A program made the translations under genes and the position numbers. From an uncultured Chloroflexota bacterium (GTDB lineage: Bacteria; Chloroflexota; UBA4733), in NCBI GenBank assembly GCA_937967325.1, contig CALBSQ010000065.1, forward strand, positions 1 through 12,248: a DNA stretch of 12,248 bases. Reading direction: 5' to 3'. Each line of letters starts with the position of its first letter. Position 1 is the stretch's first letter. Below are positions 6,202 to 12,248 of the stretch, piece by piece. Below the pieces are notes generated by a model, which did not search any database, was not told where the DNA came from, and saw nothing but the letters and a program-made list of their open reading frames with translations.

Positions 6202-7518
6202 TCACACGTAGCCAGCCTGCGCCCCTATCCGTTCGGTGCTCATCAGCTCCTCCGCGTGCTGCTGCACCTTGATGAAGGCGTCGGCGATGTCGTCCACGTC
6301 GTCCTTCGTTCCCAGGAAAACTGACTGGCTGAGCCACAACGTTTCCTCGGCGCACATCCGCTCCGCCTCCGGGCAATGCACGTGGCGGTAGTCCATCACG
6401 CGCCCATAGTAGTTGCTGGTGAGCGGGTAGCCATTACGCAAGGAGCCGTGCAGGGCGTCCTGGAACACGGGATGCTGGTAGACCGTCGCGAAGTAGCCTT
6501 CGGAAACGGGGATGCCTTCCGCACGCACCGCCTCGGCCAGCTTCAAACGCGACAACCCCTTGAACGCGGCGGGCTCGGAGTACTTGAACAGGAAGATGTG
6601 GAGGGCGTTGCGCTTCACGAATGGATCGACGCGCACGTTGGTCAGGCCGTCGATTTCGGCCAGGCGAGCGGCGAGGTAGGCGGCGTTCTCGGCCCGACGG
6701 GCAGCCCAGTCTTCCAACCGGTCGAGCTGCGACAGGAGCAGGGCGCCGCAGAACTCGGTCATCCGGTAGTTCCAGGAGAGCACGGGAAAATTCACGCGGT
6801 TGGGGAGGTAGTAGACGTCTTCTTCGCGGCGGACGGCCCCACGCCAGAAGTCGTGGTAGAGGATGCACTTGTTATAGATCTCAGCATTGTTGGTGGTGAC
6901 GCAACCACCCTCACCGCTGGTGAGGTTCTTGCTGGCCTGAAAGCTCCAGGCCGCCGCGTCGCCGAGCGATCCGAGCTTGCCGCTGGTATGGATGCCGCCG
7001 TGGGCGTGCGCCGCGTCCTCCAGCACGATCAGCTTGTGCCGCTTCGCAACGGCGTTGATGGCATCCATGTCGGCGGGGAGCCCACCAAAGTGGACTGGGA
7101 TGATGGCCCGCGTCTTGTCGGTGATGGCCGCTTCGATGAGCGCCGGGTTGATGTTGTAGGTCTGGGGATCGATGTCGACGAACACCGGTATCGCACCGAC
7201 TTGCAGGCAGGCCGTGGCAGTAGCCATGAAGGTGTAGGGAGGCACGATCACCTCGTCGCCCACGCCGACGCCGGCCGACACCAGCGCGACCTCGAGCGCC
7301 GCCGTGCCACTGGTGACGGCGAGGCCAAACTGGCAGTCGTGGTAACGAGCGAACTGCTGCTCGAAGCGGGCCGTCCGGTCGCCACCGTTGAGCCGCCCCC
7401 ACTTGCGGCTGCGCACGACCTCAGCGACGGCCTCGACGTCGCGCTCCTCGACGATGGGCCAGCTCGGGTACGGCCTTGTTCGCAACTTAGAGCCGCCGCC
7501 GATCGCCAGATTCGTCAC
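6202..7518 (-). CDS. DegT/DnrJ/EryC1/StrS aminotransferase no. 2
   Basis: A 438-residue PLP-dependent aminotransferase. Motifs: TSGTAALEVALV (69-80, phosphate loop), GVGDEVIVPPYTFMAT (85-100), IVLEDAAHAHGG (164-175, ring-binding Asp168 and a His three residues on), and WSFQASKNLTSGEGG (191-205) with the Schiff-base Lys197. The EDAAHAHG / SFQASKNLT pair resembles the AHBA-synthase and scyllo-inosose aminotransferase side of the family, so a cyclitol or ketosugar is a plausible substrate. The frame is open to an ATG at 7650, but GTG 7518 is preferred: GAGGAG lies six bases upstream and the protein then starts MTNLAIGGGSKLR, typical of the family, while the 44 extra residues look like translated promoter DNA. 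First gene of the leftward set, divergent from the ROK regulator that probably controls it. Confidence 0.93.
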   Translation of the reverse strand: MTNLAIGGGSKLRTRPYPSWPIVEERDVEAVAEVVRSRKWGRLNGGDRTARFEQQFARYHDCQFGLAVTSGTAALEVALVSAGVGVGDEVIVPPYTFMATATACLQVGAIPVFVDIDPQTYNINPALIEAAITDKTRAIIPVHFGGLPADMDAINAVAKRHKLIVLEDAAHAHGGIHTSGKLGSLGDAAAWSFQASKNLTSGEGGCVTTNNAEIYNKCILYHDFWRGAVRREEDVYYLPNRVNFPVLSWNYRMTEFCGALLLSQLDRLEDWAARRAENAAYLAARLAEIDGLTNVRVDPFVKRNALHIFLFKYSEPAAFKGLSRLKLAEAVRAEGIPVSEGYFATVYQHPVFQDALHGSLRNGYPLTSNYYGRVMDYRHVHCPEAERMCAEETLWLSQSVFLGTKDDVDDIADAFIKVQQHAEELMSTERIGAQAGYV

Positions 7519-7616
7519 GCTGTTCTCCTCAATCCGCACGTCCGCGCCAACACAATAATTGGCATCGGCACACAACTCATCCCCAATTGACGCCAGCCCT
7601 GCGATGAATCTTCGCC

Positions 7617-7660
7617 TAGCAAGATTATTGCCATCCCAAGGCGACCGCATGCTATGCTAT
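7617..7660. promoter_or_regulatory. Candidate promoter and operator for the ROK gene
   Basis: In the divergent gap, TAGCAA (7617-7622) and TTGCCA (7628-7633) form an inverted repeat, five of six pairs, around GATTA. TTGCCA also serves as a -35-like hexamer for a -10-like TATGCT (7653-7658), though the 19-base spacing is long. Binding here by the ROK protein would give autoregulation. If correct, transcription begins after the TTG at 7662, so that codon would not be the start. Confidence 0.3.
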
Positions 7661-7730
7661 TTTGGCTTTCGTGTCCAGGGGTCCGCTCGGTGGCGAGCGG
7701 ACGTGCTCTCGCCGCCTTGGGGGTAGACCG

Positions 7731-8927
7731 GTGCCCGTTGTGGATCGCTTGACGCGACAGCGGGCGCGGATCGTGCGGACCATTCACCGCTCGGGCACGG
7801 CGAGCCAGCGCGACCTGTCTCGAGCGACACACCTCAACACCGGCTCAATCTCCGTCCTGTGCCGGCAGCTCCTGGCTGACGGCATGATCGAAGTGGCGGG
7901 CACCGAAGCGGCCGGCGTTGGCCGGCCGCTTACCTTGTTCCGGCTGGCGGCGATGGCAGGCAGGGCGATCGGCATCGGCATCGACGAGGATCAGATCAGC
8001 GCGGTGAGCATCGATCTGGCGGGCGGCGTGCTCGCGCACTCGCTGAGCGCGCTGGGTCCCTGCCGGTCGAACGACGACTTGCTCACCGCCATCGACTCGG
8101 CAATTGCGCCTATGGTTGAACGGCCCGCCGGAGCACGGGTCCCTCTGCTTGGCATCGGCGTCGCTCTCCCCGGCGTCGTGGATTACATGGCAGGGATTTG
8201 CCGGTTCTGCAGCCGCATCCCCGGTCCACGCGACGTGCCGGTGCGCGCCGCCCTGGCCAGGCAATGGGATGTCCACTCGACGGTGGACGACTACGTCCGC
8301 GCCATGGCCATCGCCGAGCATCGCTACGGCGCGGCTCGGCGCGTGCGGGACTTCCTCTACGTCGTCGCCGATACGTCCGTGGGAGCGGCTTTGTTCCTGG
8401 ATGGCCGGCCGTATCGCGGGACGCGCGGCATGTCCGGCGAAGTCGGCCACATCGTCGTCGACCTGACCGGCCCCTGGTGCGGCTGCGGCAAACGCGGCTG
8501 CCTGGAGGTTATCGTGGGCCGGCGGGCCATCGAGCAGGTTGCCGAGCAGGTTGCCGGTAACGCCGCCGGCGCCTCCCTCGCCGGAATGGCCGCCGCCGCC
8601 GCCCACGGCGAACAGTTCCCCGTCAAGCTCCTCACCTATGCGGGCGAGCGGCTCGGCCAATGCATCGCGACGGCGATCAACGTAGTTGGTGTCGAGCTGG
8701 TCGTGCTCGGCGGCTGTGTTCCCCTTGCCTCACCGTTGGTGGTGGATGCGGTCCGTACGGCGGCACGTCTAGGAACCGTGGCCGGAATCGATCCGGTGAT
8801 CGAGCTGAGTGCGCTCGACGACACCGCCGCCGCGCGGGGGGCCGCCACACTGGCCCTCGATGAGCTATTCGCCGAGGACGGCCACGCCTTGGCGGTGACG
8901 GCGACAAAGAAAGAGCGTGTGGCCTGA
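7731..8927 (+). CDS. ROK-family transcriptional repressor (NagC/XylR-type)
   Basis: About 398 residues from GTG 7731. An N-terminal winged helix (TRQRARIVRTIHRSGTASQR onward, then DLSRATHLNTGSISVLCRQL, closing with GMIEVAG) precedes a ROK domain. The zinc-binding ROK signature is present: SGEVGHIVVDL followed by GPWCGCGKRGCLEV. VDDYVRAMAIAEHRYG corresponds to the END-type segment, and the N-terminal GIDEDQISA lacks the DxGGT-like ATP loop, supporting a regulator that binds a sugar or sugar phosphate rather than a kinase. The frame is open to TTG 7662 and GTG 7671; GTG 7731 follows GGGGG by about seven bases and gives a normal N-terminus. It lies 41 bases before the solute-binding-protein gene and divergent to DegT no. 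2, so it likely controls both sets with a sugar-type inducer. Confidence 0.9.
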   Translation: MPVVDRLTRQRARIVRTIHRSGTASQRDLSRATHLNTGSISVLCRQLLADGMIEVAGTEAAGVGRPLTLFRLAAMAGRAIGIGIDEDQISAVSIDLAGGVLAHSLSALGPCRSNDDLLTAIDSAIAPMVERPAGARVPLLGIGVALPGVVDYMAGICRFCSRIPGPRDVPVRAALARQWDVHSTVDDYVRAMAIAEHRYGAARRVRDFLYVVADTSVGAALFLDGRPYRGTRGMSGEVGHIVVDLTGPWCGCGKRGCLEVIVGRRAIEQVAEQVAGNAAGASLAGMAAAAAHGEQFPVKLLTYAGERLGQCIATAINVVGVELVVLGGCVPLASPLVVDAVRTAARLGTVAGIDPVIELSALDDTAAARGAATLALDELFAEDGHALAVTATKKERVA

Positions 8928-8968
8928 AGTCGAATCCCTGTGTAGTATGGTAAGTAGGAGGTTGTTCG

Positions 8969-10564
8969 ATGACGGTTGGAAGTCCTGTTTCGCGCCGGAG
9001 CGCACTTCGGTACCTGAGCACGACCGTGGGAGGTTTGGGCGCCGCCGCTTTGCTGGCGGCCTGCGGCGGCAGTAGCACCGCTGCCAGCTCTTCCGCGGCG
9101 ACCAGTGCCGCGACATCATCGAGCGCTGCTGTCAGCGCAAGTGCCGCCGGCTCGTCGAGCGTGGCTGCCTCGTCGAGCGTGGCCGCTACGTCCTCCAGTG
9201 GTGTCGCGACGACAGCTATCAGCAGCTCCACAGCGGCGAGCGCGGTGACAACGTCGTCCATAGCGTCCTCGCCGGCATCGACTGCGAGCTCGGCGGCAAC
9301 CCAAATCGTAGCGCCCGCCTCATCGGCCGAGAAGGGCCCGGCAACGATCCAATACTGGACCTGGGATCAGACCGCGCTTCAGGCAGAGCAGAAGAGCTTC
9401 CTCCCGCAGTTCACGCAACAACATCCGGATATCAAGGTCAACGCGACCTACGTGGCATGGGTCACCAACGGCTACTTCGACAAGCTCCAAACGATGGGCG
9501 CGTCCGCTGACGCACCGGACGTGTACTGGCAGAGCGTCGCCTACGCTTGGGACTTCGCCAACAACGGCTTTACGCTCAATTTGCAACCGTACATCAATCG
9601 CTCCCTGAAGTTGGATGACTATTTCACCAAGGTGTTATCCATCTTGCGCTTCCCCAGCCCGAACGGTGGCGATCTCTATGCCTTCCCGTCCCGCTGGGTG
9701 GCGTCGGTGCTCTTCTACAACAAGAACTTGCTGCAGCAGGCCGGCTTGGACGCGCCCGACGACACCTGGGACTACCAGAAGATGATCGATGCGGGCACCA
9801 GGCTCACCGTACACGATCCCGACCCGGCAAAGTCGCACTTCGGCGTGTCGTCACGCTCCGATCACACCATGCTGGACTCGATGATCAAGGCCTACGGCGG
9901 CCAGGTACTCAACGACAACTTCACCAAATGCATGCTCGATCAGGACAAGGCGGTCAGCACGGTCCAACTCGCTGTCGACATGGGAAATAAGCTCGGGATC
10001 TCACCAAAGCCGGGCGAAAAGGTCGGGGGCGCCGCCGCGAGCTTCCAGGAAGGCACGATCGCCACGACGATCGAGGGTAGCTATCAGATTGACGTCTATC
10101 GCCAGAAGACCAAGTTCGACTGGGACATTGCCATCGTGCCCAAGGGTCCCGTGCGCCGCTCCATCTACGGCGGGCCGGACAGCGTTTCGGTGTCGTCTAT
10201 GACCAAGTACCCGGACGCCGCCTGGACCTTCGTGCAAGCCTACTGCGGTCCCGGCCGCGACGTCACCAGCTACACGGGCGGCTCCGTTCCCGTATACAAG
10301 CCGACCGCGTCGCAACCCGCATGGCTAGAGCCGGGGAAGACGCCGTCGAACAAGAAGGCCCTCCTGGCCGCCGCCGACTTCATGGACGGAGCCGACTTCA
10401 GCTCTCACTGGATCGACTGGCGCAGCACCACGATGAACAAGGAGCTGGGCCCCGCCTTCGCCGGGCAGAAGTCCCCGCTCGACGCCTGCACGTCCGCCAC
10501 CCAGGCCATCGACGCCATCCTGGCCAAGGTTAAGATCAACAAGCAGGTGCATCCGAACTTGTAA
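8969..10564 (+). CDS. ABC transporter sugar-type solute-binding lipoprotein (Tat signal)
   Basis: A 531-residue extracytoplasmic solute-binding protein, family 1 (MalE/UgpB-like). The N-terminus has a twin-arginine motif SRRSALRYL (8-16), a hydrophobic core and a lipobox LLAAC with lipidated Cys32. Residues 35-122 are an unusually long linker almost entirely Ser, Ala, Thr and Val. The binding domain starts at ATIQYWTWDQ (125-134) and shows the family's ASADAPDVYW, VLFYNKNLLQQAGLDAPDDTWDY and YPDAAWTFVQ segments. AGGAGG lies seven bases before the ATG. It probably captures a sugar or aminosugar outside the membrane. No permease or ATPase gene follows, which is unusual for this family; they may be outside the window or shared with another system. 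Confidence 0.93.
   Translation: MTVGSPVSRRSALRYLSTTVGGLGAAALLAACGGSSTAASSSAATSAATSSSAAVSASAAGSSSVAASSSVAATSSSGVATTAISSSTAASAVTTSSIASSPASTASSAATQIVAPASSAEKGPATIQYWTWDQTALQAEQKSFLPQFTQQHPDIKVNATYVAWVTNGYFDKLQTMGASADAPDVYWQSVAYAWDFANNGFTLNLQPYINRSLKLDDYFTKVLSILRFPSPNGGDLYAFPSRWVASVLFYNKNLLQQAGLDAPDDTWDYQKMIDAGTRLTVHDPDPAKSHFGVSSRSDHTMLDSMIKAYGGQVLNDNFTKCMLDQDKAVSTVQLAVDMGNKLGISPKPGEKVGGAAASFQEGTIATTIEGSYQIDVYRQKTKFDWDIAIVPKGPVRRSIYGGPDSVSVSSMTKYPDAAWTFVQAYCGPGRDVTSYTGGSVPVYKPTASQPAWLEPGKTPSNKKALLAAADFMDGADFSSHWIDWRSTTMNKELGPAFAGQKSPLDACTSATQAIDAILAKVKINKQVHPNL
9151..9186 (+). repeat. 18-base tandem duplication in the lipoprotein linker
   Basis: Two adjacent 18-base units (9151-9168, 9169-9186) differ by one base and both encode part of SSSVAA repeated twice (residues 62-73). 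This suggests the Ser/Ala linker grows by in-frame slippage. Confidence 0.75.
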
Positions 10565-10587
10565 TCTCACGGTGAATGAAAGGGACG

Positions 10588-10813
10588 CTCCTTGCGGTGT
10601 CGCCTGCCCATGAATGGGCAGGCTAAGATTACAAAGCCGGCTCAAGCCGGCTAGAATATCGTAACGATGCCAATTGACGCAGTCTCTTATGTGATTGTAC
10701 GACCTGGCAAGGTTGATAAATGCACCAGGTTTTGCACTAACGTAGTACAGCCGGCTTCAGCCGGCTTTGTAATCTTAGCCTGCCCATTCATGGGCAGGCC
10801 CAATCGCAAGGAG
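10588..10813. repeat. Long nested inverted repeat enclosing the DegT no. 3 leader
   Basis: Main arms 10602-10652 and 10749-10799 (51 bases) pair with one mismatch (10643/10758). Pairing resumes in the same register at 10588-10596 with 10805-10813 (nine bases, CTCCTTGCG with CGCAAGGAG), across a symmetric 5-base interruption. Each main arm holds its own palindromes: GCCTGCCCAT/ATGGGCAGGC with a two-base centre (10602-10623), and two copies of the self-complementary AGCCGGCT. The 96-base centre (10653-10748) is A+T richer and codes for nothing evident. No transposase and no obvious target-site duplication; MITE/REP-like. The outer pairing covers the Shine-Dalgarno of the next gene. Confidence 0.9.
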
Positions 10814-10814
10814 G
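10809..10814 (+). promoter_or_regulatory. Shine-Dalgarno of DegT no. 3, predicted to be paired
   Basis: AGGAGG occupies 10809-10814 in the run CAAGGAGG, six bases before the ATG at 10821. Its first five bases fall in the outer stem of the 10588-10813 inverted repeat, so an mRNA starting upstream of 10588 would hide it, whereas an mRNA starting within the element would not. Confidence 0.6.
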
Positions 10815-10820
10815 ATCGAC

Positions 10821-12107
10821 ATGGCCGTGCAAGTGACTGAAAGATTGGCCCTGGACGGCGGGCCGAAGGCGGTGACCCTCCCGTATCGGGACCGCTGGGA
10901 AGTCATCAGCGACGACGAGGTCGCCGCGGTGACGGGGCTGCTGCAGAACGTCCGAACCGGCAAGAGTGGCTGGTACGACGTGCTGGACCTGTTCGAGCGC
11001 GAGTACGCCGAGTTTGTCGGGACCAAGTATGCGCTGGCCCATAGCAACGGCACGGCGACGATCCACGCCGCCGTCTTCGCCGCCGGGGTTAAAGCGGGCG
11101 ACGAGGTCATCGTGCCTTCCTACACCTGGCACGCCAGCATCACGCCCATCCTGCACTGCGGCGGCACGCCGGTGTACTGTGACATCGATCCGGCCACGTT
11201 CACGGCCGACCCCGCCGATATCGAGCGCAAGGTGACGGGCAAGACCAAGGCTATCGTCGTTACGCACGTCTTCGGCAACCCCGCCAAAATCGACGAGATC
11301 ATGGCCGTGTCCGGGCGGCACGGCCTCACCGTGATCGAAGACGCTTCGCATGCCCATGGCGGCAGCTACGACGGCAAGCCGGTGGGATCCATAGGGCACA
11401 TCGGCTGCTTCAGCCTGCAGGCCAGCAAGGCGATGGCAGCGGCGGAAGGCGGCGTCGTGACCACCGACGACCCGAACCTTTTCGATCGCATGGTGGTGCT
11501 CGGGCACTATGGCCGCATCCAGAAGAAGCTGACGACCGACACCTTCAAGGAGCTGCACGAGATCGGGCTCGGCGTGAAGTACCGAGCGAATCCACTCGGC
11601 ATCGCCATGGCACGGGCACAACTGCGCCGGCTGCCGGAGCTGAACGAGAAGCGCCGGGCCTGGTTCGCCTGGCTGAACCGTGCCCTGTCTGATCTACCGG
11701 GCTTCCGGCCTCAGCGGGCGTATCCCAAGGCGCAGATGGGCGGCTTGCTCCTCTATACCGGCGCCTTCGATCCCGCGGTCACGGGTATCCCCACGCCGGC
11801 CATCCTGAAGGCATTGATTGCCGAGGGCGTCAATTGCCAGCCGGGGATCACCCCGTTCGGCTACGGGCGCATGCACTTGGAGCCGGCGCTGAGCACGTTC
11901 CCGTTCGACGGCCTTGGCGGACCCTGGGGCGCGCCGGGCGGCGACGGGCGCCGCGCCATCCCGGCCGGCGGGCTCCCCAACAGCGAGTGGCTGGCCGCCA
12001 ACGCCTTCTGGATGAACACGCTGGTCGATCCCGCACCGGAGCTGCTGGAGCAGGTGAGCGCGGCCTTCCACAAGGTGCTGGGCAACGTCGACCGCTTGCA
12101 GTCCTGA
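10821..12107 (+). CDS. DegT/DnrJ/EryC1/StrS aminotransferase no. 3
   Basis: A 428-residue PLP-dependent aminotransferase. Motifs: AHSNGTATIHAAVFAAG (73-89), GDEVIVPSYTWHASI (93-107), VIEDASHAHGG (171-181, ring-binding Asp174) and CFSLQASKAMAAAEGG (196-211) with the Schiff-base Lys203. All residues for catalysis appear intact, and length is normal. The N-terminus LALDGGPKAVTLPYRDRW is typical. The ATG has AAGGAGG six bases upstream. It differs substantially from DegT nos. 1 and 2 in the strand/loop segments around the substrate, so the three probably accept different keto substrates. It lies downstream of the ROK/solute-binding genes, separated by the 10588-10813 palindromic element that could control its translation. 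Confidence 0.94.
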   Translation: MAVQVTERLALDGGPKAVTLPYRDRWEVISDDEVAAVTGLLQNVRTGKSGWYDVLDLFEREYAEFVGTKYALAHSNGTATIHAAVFAAGVKAGDEVIVPSYTWHASITPILHCGGTPVYCDIDPATFTADPADIERKVTGKTKAIVVTHVFGNPAKIDEIMAVSGRHGLTVIEDASHAHGGSYDGKPVGSIGHIGCFSLQASKAMAAAEGGVVTTDDPNLFDRMVVLGHYGRIQKKLTTDTFKELHEIGLGVKYRANPLGIAMARAQLRRLPELNEKRRAWFAWLNRALSDLPGFRPQRAYPKAQMGGLLLYTGAFDPAVTGIPTPAILKALIAEGVNCQPGITPFGYGRMHLEPALSTFPFDGLGGPWGAPGGDGRRAIPAGGLPNSEWLAANAFWMNTLVDPAPELLEQVSAAFHKVLGNVDRLQS

Positions 12108-12201
12108 GCGCCAGACCATACCATACGCCTATCCCACCGGTGTTGAAGCGGGTGAGGGGCTGAGCGCCGAGGGACCTAACGAACAAAGAAGGGTGCTCGC
12201 G

Positions 12202-12248
12202 ATGACGCGTGCTCACAATGTCGTGATGAATCGTCGCCATCTGTTGAG
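12202..12248 (+). CDS. Start of a twin-arginine signal protein (cut by window edge)
   Basis: ATG at 12202 has GAAGGG about eight bases upstream and the frame is open for 15 codons to the edge, giving MTRAHNVVMNRRHLL. NRRHLL is a twin-arginine-type motif at the expected distance from the start; an in-frame ATG at 12226 is an alternative. By position and signal type it is probably another exported or lipid-anchored protein of the same set, perhaps a second solute-binding protein. That identity is inference. Confidence 0.5.
   Translation, partial: MTRAHNVVMNRRHLL

Noticed and set aside
6376..7590. Open frame of 404 codons on the plus strand opposite DegT no. 2
   Set aside because: It mirrors a protein with all DegT motifs on the other strand; the product is His/Arg/Gly/Val-rich without domains, as expected for an antisense frame in G+C-rich coding DNA.
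7519..7650. 44-residue N-terminal extension of DegT no. 2
   Set aside because: It spans the divergent promoter gap and does not resemble family N-termini, while GTG 7518 has a well-spaced GAGGAG.
7662..7730. 23-residue extension of the ROK regulator from TTG 7662
   Set aside because: TTG overlaps the likely -10 area and the extra residues do not look like the usual winged-helix start; GTG 7731 fits better.
10602..10799. CRISPR-like array
   Set aside because: Repeats are inverted copies of one another with nested palindromes, not regularly spaced direct repeats with unique spacers, and no cas gene is present.
10602..10799. Insertion sequence
   Set aside because: Terminal inverted repeats are clear but only 96 bases lie between them with no transposase frame and no evident target-site duplication; a non-autonomous element is the most that can be said.

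Overview
This is a high-GC bacterial window with Tat-type lipoprotein signals, a ROK-type sugar regulator, several DegT/DnrJ/EryC1/StrS aminotransferases and large palindromic intergenic repeats. The mix, including a GTCATCCTGAGCGCAGCGAAG-like repeat and a Ser/Ala-linked solute-binding lipoprotein, fits a Chloroflexota (Thermomicrobia-like) genome. That placement is inference from style; no rRNA or marker gene is present.

Layout. A leftward set runs from about 7518 down to 1. It holds DegT aminotransferase no. 2 (6202-7518), a two-part protein with a GATase-like N-terminus and a NodB-like polysaccharide deacetylase domain (4267-6030), a malate/L-lactate dehydrogenase-family oxidoreductase (2850-3896) and DegT aminotransferase no. 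1 (1-556, cut by the window edge). A rightward set starts at the divergent promoter near 7520-7730. It holds a ROK repressor (7731-8927), a Tat/lipobox sugar-type solute-binding protein (8969-10564), DegT aminotransferase no. 3 (10821-12107) and the first codons of another twin-arginine protein (12202-). No ABC permease is in view. Together these suggest uptake and conversion of a sugar, aminosugar or cyclitol: oxidation of a hydroxyl, transamination of the keto group and deacetylation, under ROK control. The substrate is unknown.

A compact restriction-modification island (about 560-2718) sits between the oxidoreductase and DegT no. 1 and differs in composition (for example 23/60 G+C at 1081-1140 against 46/60 at 3241-3300). 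It has a D12-class adenine methyltransferase (+), and divergently an XRE-family small regulator overlapping by one base a candidate PD-(D/E)XK endonuclease. A perfect 8-3-8 palindrome (1750-1768) lies in the divergent promoter, placed exactly between the -35-like and -10-like elements of the methyltransferase promoter. The endonuclease stop codon is three bases before the GTG of DegT no. 1, whose Shine-Dalgarno lies inside the last endonuclease codons.

Three inverted repeats occupy intergenic gaps (4040-4159, 6094-6174, 10588-10813). The last is the most notable: its two halves stay in exact register out to the Shine-Dalgarno of DegT no. 3, so the ribosome-binding site is predicted to be paired.
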